From Rhabditoides inermis (lineage: Eukaryota; Nematoda; Chromadorea; Rhabditida; Rhabditidae), in assembly GCA_963966185.1 (NCBI GenBank), contig CAWZYM010000011.1, forward strand, positions 165,001 to 229,000: DNA of 64,000 bases, given 5' to 3'. Shown here piece after piece: positions 47,927 to 59,461 of the stretch. The notes under the pieces are model-generated. The model made no database searches. It saw only the letters and a program-made list of their open reading frames with translations, and was not told where the DNA came from. The translations under genes and the position numbers were made by a program. Position 1 is the first letter of the stretch; every line of letters begins with the position of its first letter.

Positions 47927-48345
47927 TAGAGCGCGTAGTCGTCGTTCAGCTGCGCCGGCATCGTCGGGTAGAAGTAGACCTTGACCTGGACCAGACTGCT
48001 GTTATTTCAATCGGTCAATCAGACAATCAATTTGTTAACCAGTCAACAAAACATTCAGACTATCAATCAATCAATCAGACCAACCATCAATCGATTAATC
48101 AATCACCCACCTCAAGGGACTTCCACGGCAGTCCCTTGAGCTGGCGCAGAATCATCTTGTCGTTGTAGAGCCAGTGCTGCAAAGTTGACTCTCCTTCTCT
48201 TTTCTGCTTCCCTCTCTTCTTACCACTCTCAACTCACCCTAATTCCTAATTCCCTCGTTGTCGTAGAGGTAGAATCTTGATGTTCTTGAGGTGGCGAGTG
48301 ACTAGCAGGAACAGCACGTCTCCCTCGAAGCAGCGCTGCAAGAAT
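47927..48345 (-). pseudogene. FERM-domain gene, F1-lobe exons (unit 2)
   Basis: The counterpart of 34082-34500, with the same exon pieces (VKVYFYPTMPAQL, HWLYNDKMILRQLKG, CFEGDVLFLLVTRH) and the same junction with the ProRS fragment after DDYALY. A short deletion in the intron (one CACCTAT repeat) is the only clear difference. Confidence 0.7.
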
Positions 48346-48662
48346 ATACATATAAATTACAGACATTATTTCAAAAAAGCATATATTTGTTTATCAAAAC
48401 GATCGCATATCGATCCCCATCTTCCCACCTACCACTCCTCTGGCTTGTCGGCCACACTTCACACATGGATCGTGAAGAGCTTGCCGTTTACGATGATAGA
48501 CAATATACACAAACAGCTCACAGTTGAAAATGTAGTACGAAAGTGTGGGAACTAACCAGGACACAACATGTCCTCGCGCCTCCTGGCACCGTCCCTCATT
48601 CGGTGGCGGTAGATGGACAGATCCAACTGAAATTAGAAATACACATGGTTAATGTTCAGAAC

Positions 48663-49562
48663 ATAGGAGAACCTCGCACCGGGTACCGCATACTCGCACC
48701 GGGCGCGGTACCCAAATGCGTACCCGATTCCGTACGACTTGCCGTACCCGGTGCGAGTATACCGCGCCGGGTACGCTTTTGGGTACGGCACCCGGTACGA
48801 GTATGCGGTATCCGGTGCGCTTCGTGTTTTCGCGCTTGCTTCTGGTGCCCTCCCCATCCGCCCCGTACCAAATATCGATCGACCGGTTGATCATTACAGT
48901 TTATTTTCGAGTACATAATTGGTGATACAAACATAATAGGTTGAATTCACGGACATTCGAATACACTGCGCTCTTCATGCTTGATCTGTAGATGGCGTTC
49001 TTGTTTCCATCTTCGTTTCGTTGTTTGTGCTGCGCGCTTGTACGGTCGTCTTCAGTTCTAGCAGCTTTTGGAACAATGACGTGGTTCAATGGGAATACGT
49101 GCAACTTTCAATGAGATCTTACCTTGAGTAGTCGTCTCCTGTGATGAGTGATGTGTGATGTACACGAATGCGCGCGCAGACTGCAGAAGTTCGGTAGTGA
49201 AGTTTCGGAAAATGAAACGTTGCGAGTTGTCAGTATAGTAATAGAAAACACGAAACTTTCAAGAAACAATAAAGAAATGAAACAATAGCAGCCAGTCACG
49301 AGAGTCACATTCTCTCAACTGGCAGACAAGTCGCGCAGTCGGCGCCCACTTGTTTTCGCGCTTCTACGCGTTTCGTCATCGGTACGGGACCGGGTGCGCA
49401 TCTGCCGCATCGGGTACGACACACTCTCGGCCCCGCCCCCTTGGCGCACCCGGTGCCGTACCAGCAAAGACGGTACGACGCCGGGTACGAGTATGCCGTA
49501 CCCGGTACGTGTATACGGCACCCGGCGCGAGTATGCGGTACCCGATACGCACTTTTCCTGAG
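48663..49562. mobile_element. 0.9 kb GC-rich terminal-inverted-repeat element
   Basis: Unit 1 has the uninterrupted site (CAGAACGTACATAAC at about 34818), so the insertion is defined by comparison. Both ends read inward as AGGA(G/A)AA, about 8 variable bases, then GGGTACCGCATACTCGC and further GGTACC/CGGTACG sub-repeats over roughly 100-150 bases. The middle (48890-49320) is AT-richer and I recognise no transposase. It looks like a non-autonomous DNA transposon with long sub-repeated ends. A clean target-site duplication is not evident; the left flank has AC-AT where the right has ACGTACAT-like sequence, so it may have been trimmed. Confidence 0.7.
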
Positions 49563-50813
49563 CGTACATAACTAGCACTCACATTGCAAATGTGTCCCAG
49601 CTGCTCCTGTTCCTGTTTCTCGGACCGCCCGTGTCCTATCGTTCTCGTTTTAGAACGAGAAACGAGAAGGCATCGAGTCCGTCGCGATCTCCCTGAAGTG
49701 ATCCTGATCGGCTAGACCACGCCGATTATCGCTGTACTTCTCCGACTTGTACCTGAACAACGGAGTGGAAACATTAAGAAAGACCTGGAATGTGTTTTGC
49801 TTTTGCGAGAGGAATGTTCAAACAATAAGTCGATCGCCGACCTGTGCGATACGCACAACAATTAAGAGCTTTGACGCACCGTTCGGAGAGGGAGCAGCCG
49901 CGCAGAGTGTCCTTCTTCGCGGTCGCTTCCTCCGATTCTTAACGTCATGTATTTATATTTGAAATAACATTCATTTAACGCGCATATAGCTGAAATTGTT
50001 AAAACTGAATATAATAAAGCAAAACTCTCGCAATCACACCAACCTTCTTGGACTTGGCAAACTCGTCGAGTCCCAGCAACAGTTTGATATCCTGTTTGAC
50101 GGAGTCTTGAAGTACATTGTCTAAATTAGAATATGAGCTATGAGCAGGCTATGAATTATCAAAAACAAAACATAGAAACACGTACATCGGCCTTTCTCTA
50201 CTTAATGACTCCATTCGTATCAAACACACTGAGAAGGCAAACACACTGAAAAGCCTAGTATGTTAATCGAATATGAAACTAATCAAAAACAAGATACCGA
50301 CACGCGACACCGTAAAAAGGAAAGAAAGAAACAATTTCACATACATACGAGACCGATGCAGACTCTCAAAGACTCTCAAATGCAGACGCGGGTGTGTTGA
50401 ATATGTGACTACGCGAACACACTGATGCCAGATCGAACGTCTGAGGTCTCTTCTCACCCAATCCTCCTTGACAAGCGTCGCGTTTATAGCCATATGCTGG
50501 AAGTTTGAAATTCGCAGATGATATGTAATGTTGTGCAACACTTTGTTGACATTTGACACTTCATTTTCCAAAACGTTTTTTCTCTCAAATGTATTGATTG
50601 TTGACGTGTGCGTGCGTGCGATTTTTTTTAAAATTAATGTTTCGTGATCATTTTTTGCATAACTTTTTTGCACTTCGCTCACTCATTTATTTCCGTTGCA
50701 GCCTTACTGTACGGTGATGTGTGAAGAAGAGGAGTGAAGAAGTGATACTCCACTTTGCCAGGTTTGAAGGTATTTTTGTCTTATTTTGTTTTGTATGTAC
50801 GTTTGCTTTTTAG

Positions 50814-53061
50814 ATGGCGACGCAGTCCAGTGCGACGTCGCTGAGAAGATCCAACCTGAGGTCGCTTCCACAACTGCGCACGTGCGTTTCAAAGCATTTT
50901 GATCATTTTTAATCTGTTCTTCGTTCAGAGCATACTACCATCCATACTACAAAGTGCTAGCGAAGGAGCGAGAAGACATGCTGCCCAGTATGATCGCGTC
51001 CATAGACCAGGTAATAAATACGACGGTGTTTGAAAATGATTTTGACAGTACGTGTTTTTTTTACAGTATGTCCACAAGCGTTCCCCTATCCTCTCTATCA
51101 AGCGTGACTTCTTCGCTCCATGGACTCTCCCCCAGGAAGACAGTGAGAAGTTCATCAAGGAAGGTGAGACGAGAATAGTGTGAAGGGAAGATGTATGCGT
51201 TTTCAGTTGAACATTGTGCTAATGAAGAAGACGATGGATTTATGGACGACCTTTCGACTGCATTCAGGGAGTCTTTAGAGACTGCCCGCCACATTAAGAC
51301 GCAGGTACATTTAATTTTATATATGTTTTTTTTCATTTATAGATGCATAACTGTATCATATTTTAGGGATTCGTTGTACCTGAAGAAGTGGCGATTCGAC
51401 TGGACGAGAGGACGAACTGTGGGTTTAACAGGCATCATTTTAAAAAGATTGTATGCTACTTGTTGGGAACACCAACAAGTGGCTGACTTCAATGGCAAAG
51501 ATGAGCTACGAAGCGAATCGTCACAATCTGGAATGCGACGTGGCAGAGATGGTTGCGCATCTCCACGATCCAGTCTGGCGCATGCACGTCGTCGCCGGCC
51601 TCGCCACGTCGAGGATGCTCCCGTCAGTTACTTTAAGGTTTATATGTGCTCAATTTATGTTTGTTGTTTTAGTGAGAGCTGTATGGCGGCTCTGTTCCTG
51701 GAGGGTAGGAGCGAGCGCGCAGACACAAGCCACTTCTTCGAGCAGGCGTCGAACAACCGACCGAGTAAGGCGACAGGAAAGGAGCAGCGGAGCCGGTTTG
51801 TTATTTAATTCTATTGCGATATGTGTGACTGAGACTGATTGTTTCCAGGTGGGTGCGTGATTGCATTTTGGCTGTGGTGGACAAGGGCGAAGGGCAGTTC
51901 GGGGCCTTTCAGCGGGCATGGGGCAAGCTCTCCGACACAGCAGACGACGTGAGTGTTTATTAATGAAAACTGCCACCACTGATATTCAAAATTTCAGAAG
52001 AAGCTGTTGACGCTGCTGTATCTCTTGGCTTTCTCTCACTTCAAGAGCGCCGGTGTGGTCAGGAATAGATTGGAGCCACGAGTGCCACTAGCCGCAGTTC
52101 ACTACCTGGAGCAGGTAGCGCTTGATGCAACTACTGCTAAGGTTGGTCTTCTTCTTTTTTGTATTTTTATCGATGTTTTATCAGGCGTACATGGAAGGAC
52201 TCTCTCGGGCGGGTCATCTCGGTTCCGCAAGTCTTCTATTCGTGCACGTTCACCACACGAAGCAGGCGATTATGAAACACAAGCCACCCATCTCGAAAGG
52301 TGCGTTTTTTTGCAAGTTTTAATTATGCTTTTTTTCTCGCATTTTAGTGCCTCTATGGGATACCATGGCCAGTTGGGCAACAACGTCGGCAGACTGGGCA
52401 TCCGCCATCAACAATGAGTCGCTCGAACAAGAGACCATTCTCGGATGGATTCTCACCAGCCTCCCACGATTCCCCATGGCATGCACTTCCGTCGTGAAGG
52501 AGGTAAACGTGTTTGGTTGTATTGTTGATAATTGTAATATTTCTTCTATGAAAACGTTTTTTTTTGCAGTACGAAGACACTGCCGCCCTCTGCGCAGTGA
52601 TTCTCAAGTCTCTCTCAGGTGCGGATGGAACGTCGTTCCTCAAAGTCACTAGAGAGCGCGGGCTGTCAGACATGCAACTCGAGTTCCTTCTCCGCATACG
52701 AGGTGGGTTTCTTTTAAATCAGTTTCACCTTGAATGTTATTTACCTGGTTCAGGACCGAGACCACGGAGCAGGAAGGGTGCACAAGCGGACCTGTGGAGG
52801 ATTATCAACGACGACCTTGTCACATTGGGCTACACGCTGCCCTACCAGACTGCTCAGTCTGCAGACGCCAAGTCTACTGCAGATCCCCCACCTGCTCAGT
52901 CGCAAGCTGCGTCTCGTGTTGCCAAGTGCACGTCTGGCACGGTCGGAGTTCTCCCTGCTGCCGCCACTACTTCAGCTGCCGCCACTACTACAAGCACAAG
53001 CGCTACAAGCTGCGCATCCGATGACGCGGCTTCACTCGCCGCCGGACAAGTCGCCATGTGA
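50814..53061 (+). CDS. Unrecognised helix-rich protein, copy 2
   Basis: Almost identical to copy 1 (36059-38307), with the same exons, the same Ala/Ser/Thr-rich end and the same unresolved frame change near 51415-51480. No copy-specific disabling change was seen. As in copy 1, the reading frame can end at TGA 53059-53061, or splice at the AT|GTGAGA donor to the linker exons from about 53220 and 53367 and continue in frame into mup-4 module C. In this copy the joined module is intact, so a chimeric helical/SEA/EGF/transmembrane protein is possible. The function of the helical part is unknown. Confidence 0.6.
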
Positions 53062-53469
53062 GAATAGAGGACATAAGTAGATAGTGAAAATATGGGTTTT
53101 TTCACTGTTGTTTTGCCGCTTTGATATTTAGTCGTACTAGTTCGTTTGATTTGTGTTGACTTTTGTTGAGTTTTGTTTCAATAAATGATTTTAATAAAGA
53201 GAGAATGTGTTGAATACAGGGTCATTGGTCTCGCTGGTGCTTCGCCCGCTTCGTCAATGTTGTACTCTGAACGGTCGTCTTCTACACTCTCTGATGGTTT
53301 TGTCACACAGCGTCAGTAGTTTGTTGTAGTTATTTTCATTTATTTAAATATCTTTCGTTTTTGCAGTTTCTGTCGGTGATCAAGACTGTCTTCCCGATGA
53401 TCCCACACAGGCTACCCCATGGCAGCATGCAGCCTTATCTGAGCCCTACGCGGTGTGTATGCGTGGAGA

Positions 53470-56400
53470 CATTGCAGCCCTGCACATTGACCAGCCGCCG
53501 CAGGAGGCGCCGCCCACCACCCCCAACCCCAACCTCATCCCCTGCGGCGGGCTCAACTGCAGGAAGGACCTGCGCGAGGTGGGTAGTCAGAATACAGAAC
53601 ACACAAAGTGATCACAACACACAACAGTCAGGTTCATCCAGAATCGCGTAGACATATACATAACGTATACAAAGCACACATGCATGAGAGGTTTAGGCTA
53701 AAGGCGCTGGGTTCTAGGTATATGTGAATATAGGTATATGTGTGTTCTAGGTATATGTGAATATGACTATATGTGAATATAGTAAATATGTAATATATAT
53801 CAACACCTATTCCAACTGTAGGTGTGCATCGGCGGCGCGTGCTGCGACTGTCGCCCCGGCGAGTCGCGCAAGTCTCCCGATGATGTGTGCGCGCCGGTGG
53901 AGGAGATCCCCATTGTGGTGCGAGTGGTCGACGACGGAGGAAAGCCACTGTCCTACTCCAGCGAGTACGGCAGCAAGAAGTCGCCCAAGGTAGGCACTAC
54001 TATTAGTCTTCCTTCGATACCCGCAGAGTACTCATAAGTCTATTGATCTTGAATGCCGGGCTGAGTCGGGGGATGTTTAGAAAACGAGAGTAAACTTTTG
54101 AAAAACATATATTCAATTCATTTCAAACTTCATCCGGTATCGCGTTGTGTGATCTTCTTCGCCATTGTCTTACATAGAGTTTTCAGTAATAGTCTAAATC
54201 TCATTTTTCAGGTCGTCTCGATCACGGACGCTTTCACCAAGGGCCTGGGCGAGGCGTTCCATCGCTCGGCCCTCTCGCCCAAGTACGTCTCCTCCGACGT
54301 CAACTTCATCACCAACCCCAAGGTCGAGAACAGGTGAGCGCGTCTCTCTCTCTCTCTCTCCTCCCTCTCTCTCACATCCCCCTCTCAGCACGTGGGACAA
54401 GGGACTGCTGATCAACGGCACGGTGAAGATGGACGGTCCGGTCGACAAGTGCGAGCTGTTCCGCGAGTTCGCCAAGGCAGTCAAAGAACAGGGCGGACAG
54501 CTCACCTCGCTCAAGGTCGCAGACGACTTCGAGCAGCTCGACCCGTGCAAGTGAGTGGGGGCGGGGCTCGAGCGGGCGGGGGTTGCAGGGGGTATACTAT
54601 AGTGGGTGTGGCTAGAATGGGGTGGAGCTTAGAGAGAGGACACGGTTTACTCCAATGGGCGTGGCTAAAAGGGGCGTGACCTCACCCGTGCCAGGCCGCC
54701 GCCGCAGATGGGCGAGCCGTGCGGCGCGGGTTTCTGCGACTCGTCGCTGGGCGAGGAGTGTGTGGCGGGAAAGCTGTGCGCCTGCCCCGAGGGCATGAAG
54801 AGGACCAAGGAGGGAGACATGTGCAGGGCGGTAAGTGGGGGGGAGAGAGAGGGAGATAGAGAGAGAGAGAGATATGTGTGACGTCATCACAGGTCGAGTC
54901 GTGGAATCTGCCACTGTACGTGGTCAAGGACCGCAACAAGAAGATCACCTACAGCCCCGAGATGAGCAACCCGATGAACGACATCCACAAGGACCTCGTC
55001 AGCCGGTGAGAGAGAGAGAGAGAGAGAGAGACGGAAAGATATGACGTCATCCATTCAGCTTCGAGTCGGGAGTGTCCGAGTCGTACGACAAGACGCCCCT
55101 CAAGGGCTCTTTCATCACCGCCGAAGTGAACGATATCGAGGAGCCGGCGGACAGGAACATGGTGGGCGTGGCTAGAAGGGGCGGGGTCTCATACAGTCCC
55201 TTTTCAGTCGTGGACTTCTGGCGCTCTGTTCAACTTCACCTCGTACTTTGTGAAGGGCTCCGTGTCGGAGCCGAGGAAGGTGTTCACCGACCTCGTCGAG
55301 TACATCATCAAAAAGAACAACAAGGAGGTGGGGGCGTGGTCAGAGGGGGCGGGGCCTATATAGACTCACAGGTCGGCACGTCGAAGCTGTTCATCTCGGC
55401 CGACCAGGCGAACCCGTTCTCGGTGTGCTACAACGCCAACTGCGGCGACAACGCGGTGTGCAAGGAGGATGGGCATGGCGGATACACGTGAGTGCACCTC
55501 TTTCCTCCTCTTTACCTCTCTCTTTCTCTCGCGCTCTCTCTCGCTCTCCTCTTTCTTTCTCTCTCCTTCTCTATCTCTCTCTTCTTCTCTCTCTTCTTCC
55601 CTCCTTCTCTCTCTTCTTCCCTCCCTCCCTCCCTCTCCCTCACCCTCCCTCTCTCTAGCTGTTCCTGCCCGGCCGGCTTCCGCGACCTGGACGCGTCGTC
55701 GCCCGGCCAGAAGTGTCTCTCCCTCCGCGGCACGAACGAGTGCGAGCGCCCGGAGTGGAACGACTGCTCGCCCGACGCGAGATGCATCGACCTGGAGGTA
55801 TGGTGGTCACTTTCAATCGTGTAGTTCTGGACATCATTTCACAACAACCTCTTTCAAGTTTAAAACCCAAAATGCAGATGTTTCGCCTATCCGGCCTGAG
55901 TGCAGGTCTGCTAAAAGTTTCTGAAAAAAAGTATTGTGGCCACTTTCAAACGCGTTCTATTCTTGCAGTACGCTCAGAGAAGCAAAACGACATGTGTAGC
56001 TGTAGTTTGCTAGATAATCAATACACACAATGTTGGACACTGTTTTGTTTGTCAAAGAGTCAAAGTTGTACCACCACGCACTTCTGTCTCGATATACCAC
56101 TCACTAACTGTCTCGTTTGCATATTCTGTACAAAACCTCATCTGCAGGTTCTGTACAAGTGCGAGTGCGTGGCTCCCTATGTGAACGCGGCTCCTGCTGG
56201 CAAGCTGCCCGGCTCGGTGTGCCAGATCGACTACTGCTCCGACGTCAACTTCTGCCCCAAGAACACCACCTGCAAGAACGTCGGCGAGCAGGTACCATAT
56301 CGAGTCACTTATCACTCATCATAGAAATCGAAGCAATTATCCGGAAACCCATATGATCTCACGTGTATGTATCACTCTAGATTATAGAGCGAATATAGCT

Positions 56401-57374
56401 AACCTAACATGATCACAACTCAAGGTTACATCAACCAGTTCTAACAATACCAATTCTAGGCGCAGTGCGACTGCGATCGCGGCTTCGTGGACATCCGGCA
56501 CAGCGAGCGTCTCGCGGAGGCGGGGCTGGGCGAGACGGCGTGTCTGCGCAGCACGGATGTGGACGAGTGCGCCCTGGGACTGCACAACTGCTCCGCCGCC
56601 GCGGTGTGCACGGATAGGAAGGACGGGTACGACTGCCGGTGTCCCGAGGGGTGAGTGGGAGAGAGGGAAAGAGAGAGGGACGACGAGAGCCGACCCATAT
56701 GAAAACAGAATGAACAAAAGAACCAAGGATGAGTGATACCGTGTGTGAACCATGCCACTCCAGCTACACCGATGGCAACCCGTCCGAGCCGGGCCGGGTC
56801 TGTGCCGCTCTGCTCTGCGGTCTGTGCAACGGCCACGGCGACTGCATCCACGACGCGCTGACCAGCAACGTGACGTGCGCGTGCGCCGACGGGTGGACGG
56901 GCGAGTTCTGCGACGTCGCCCCGTCGAATGCCGGGCTGATCCTCATGACCCTGCTGGCGCTGCTCTTCCTTTTACTCACCCTCCTCTGCTGCCTCTATGC
57001 GTGCGCCAGATGCCGGTGGGTCGAAGCAATATTTCAAAAGAAGAGTAGGAAAAGAAACGATTCAAACGAGCAGTAGGAAAGACAAACTCACAGAGTAGGC
57101 CGCGCAGTTTTGCTTATTAGAACAATGCGATTTTACCTGTTCCGTGACACCGCAGTACTCAGTCTCATTGTTTCCAGCTGCTTCGGTGCGCGCGGAAAGA
57201 GCGCGGGATCGGCGAGCGGAGCCGAGATTCTCGGGTCCGACTACTACACCATTCCGCGCGCCAAGCTGAAGAACGGGGCGTATGGAGTGAGTTGGAGCTC
57301 CTCTCTCTCTTTCCTCTCTCTCTTTCCTCTCTCTCTCTCTCTCTCTCCCTTTCTCTCTGTCTCTCTCCTCCTTT

Positions 57375-57405
<31 letters not shown>

Positions 57406-58257
57406 TCCTCTCACTCTCTCAACCCTCCCTCCCTTTCCAGGATGAGCTGGCGGTGCGCGACAACGCGGACGCACTGGGCGCGTACCTGGACGGCGCTTCT
57501 CTGTCTTCTGATGGCAGCATCGAGGAGATCGAGAGAAGAGTGACCACAGATGTCACCACCAGGGAGATCCGCACCACCACCGTCCACGACGAGGAAGGCA
57601 ACGTCTTGTCACAGTCGCAGACGGTACGAGGGAGGGGAGAGAGAGAGATGACGTCATTCGCTTCAGATCATCAACGGCGCGAGCGACGGTGGTCTGGAGA
57701 CGGAGGTTGACCGGTTCGCGATGACGTCATCCGACCACTTTGCCTCCAACGTGATCGGCAGCAGCTCGGCGGCTGCTGGCGGCGGCGGCGCGCATATGAT
57801 GCACCGATCTGCCTCGGTTAGTCAGCTTCCGATATCACATCTCCAATTTATAGAACGAACACGATAAGGTAGCGGTATCAGTTTCCTCTGCGCTCTCAAA
57901 CCACTTTGTCTTTGAAAATGATTTCCGCAGATACTTACCGTATCCTAAAAAAAATATAGATAGATATATAGATTTATTACCGATAATATGAGAAAGTCAA
58001 CATAGCAAGTGAAGCATGGATGACGGTTGGGGTTGAAATAGAAATAACGAATAATAACATAACAATACGATGACGTGCCTGTTCAGAACGCCGGGTACGA
58101 CAGCGACGGCGACTCGGACGCGGGCAACGCGACGTACGATCGAGTGTCGCGGTTCGCCACGCGCCACGACTTCGAGCCGTCCGAGCATGGAGCGGTGGAG
58201 AGAAGAGTGAACGAGGCAGTCACCACCACCACCTCCAATGAGGTCAACTACTTCTGA
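53470..58257 (+). CDS. mup-4 C-terminal module C, intact duplicate fused downstream of helical gene
   Basis: A duplicate of the last third of mup-4 with all exons readable: SEA-like region 1 with the correct HRSAL frame, the CGAGFC EGF module, SEA-like region 2, EGF modules including NDCSPDARC, membrane span LILMTLLALLFLLLTLLCC, and tail ending NEVNYF at 58257. It differs from A by scattered substitutions (one Gly-to-Arg near 54930 in VVKDRNKKI) and by shorter introns. It lacks its own signal peptide. Any product depends on transcription from helical-gene copy 2 or on a new promoter. How a protein with a cytoplasmic-looking N-terminus and no signal peptide would orient its EGF part is unclear. 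Confidence 0.7.
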
Positions 58258-58588
58258 TCACACCACACTCCCTCCGCCTTTGTACATACACACAGCCCCC
58301 CTTTCGTTTTACTGCCTTCGTCGCCGTGATAATACGAAGTATAGCCAGAATTCCGCTAGTTCGTTTTCCCCCATACAATGCCTGCCTTTTCTCACTCACT
58401 TGGTGCGTCCCCGTATTTATCAATCACATCACTCACAGTTGCAAACTTGCCAAAACTCAAACTCGCCCACCCGAACAGTTCACTTGCCTACACTGCTCAT
58501 TGCTCACGTATTATTCACGTATTATTTTGTGTCGATAACTATGCGAATTGTGAATATCGAATAAATATCTCAACTTTTTTCGTCTCTG

Positions 58589-58797
58589 CACGGTCCGGAT
58601 AGTTGCACAGTCGAGAGCGGTCAGGCCCACGACCGCGCCGCACACACGCGACGCTCTGCTCTTTTGTGAATTTGCCACCAAGCGGTTGAGCGCGATAATT
58701 TCTCGCTTGAAATCGCTACGCGCTCATTCACTCGCGGAGCAGCCTGCGCGCCAGCCGCTCTCTCTGTGAAGCGCGCTGTGCAACTATCCGGGCCGTG
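58589..58797. mobile_element. 209-bp MITE with 22-bp terminal inverted repeats
   Basis: The ends CACGGTCCGGATAGTTGCAC (left) and the complement of a CACGGCCCGGATAGTTGCAC right end match at 21 of 22 positions. The element is flanked by CTCTG on both sides (58584-58588 and 58798-58802), a likely 5-bp target duplication. The corresponding sites after modules A (about 31070) and B (about 43770) are empty. No coding capacity. The family cannot be named from the sequence alone. Confidence 0.85.
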
Positions 58798-59293
58798 CTC
58801 TGCAGTACTGCAGTTTCGCAGTTTCACTTTTTAACTCCATTATTTTGCCTCCAGTGGGAGTGTGTGTGTGTGACTCTGAATAAGGCGGCTAGCGACGAAT
58901 TCATTCGGGGTAATGATCCAGGAAGCAACTGCAGTGACGTATTCTCTCTCTCTCTCTCTCCCTCTCTCCCTCCCCTTCTCCCGAGCGAGCCGAGGTGGAC
59001 ATGCTCATGCACACACTTGTCCGTCAGAAGAGAAACATGCGCGAGAGTGAGGGAAGCTATATTTGAAAATCAGCGCCCGCAGTGAAGTGGAATGTACATC
59101 TGATAACCATAAGAATCAAAGCAACAACAAAACACAAACAATGAGGGTTTTTCAAAGTAGATAGGAGAACAGATAGTAGAACATAATAGCTAGACACATG
59201 ACGGAATCCTGTTTCGACCCTTTAACCTGCAGACAGGCTTACAAGTAGAATTACTTAAAGACTAGTTGACTACTAAAGTACTATCTGATAGCG

Positions 59294-59350
59294 ACCACTG
59301 CGGGGGGTCTACTGCCTGCTGAGGCATCATCAGTGCAGGACCGCAGTGGT
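59294..59350 (-). ncRNA. Hammerhead-ribozyme-like remnant at element 3' end
   Basis: On the - strand a 10-bp outer stem (ACCACTGCGG/CCGCAGTGGT) encloses CTGATGA, a 4-bp stem TGCC/GGCA with loop TCAGCA, then GTAGACCCC. CUGAUGA plus stem II matches half of the hammerhead core, and Penelope-like elements are known to carry hammerheads. The GAAA strand is replaced by GUAGA and no stem III or cleavage triplet is visible, so activity is not expected. Confidence 0.35.
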
Positions 59351-59461
59351 GAACATAAAAGCGAGACTGTAAAATTACATGTAATAGGGAAGACCTGAAA
59401 CATAGAGATGTATGAGAAATTAGAAAGAAAACAAACAAACAAACAAAATTTGCGGAAGGTA

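Larger units (their letters stand above)
38716..53469 (+). repeat. Tandem duplication unit 2 (about 14.75 kb)
   Basis: The second unit has the same order as unit 1 (mup-4 module B, FERM/ProRS mosaic, helical gene copy 2) and is nearly identical to it from about 43.0 kb onward. It differs by a nop14-derived insertion with duplicated flank (about 45.0-46.4 kb), a 0.9 kb terminal-inverted-repeat element (48663-49562), and shorter introns in the mup-4 part. Confidence 0.85.

Noticed and set aside
59294..59350. Active hammerhead ribozyme
   Set aside because: The GAAA strand and the cleavage triplet with stem III are not present; only the CUGAUGA strand and stem II match.
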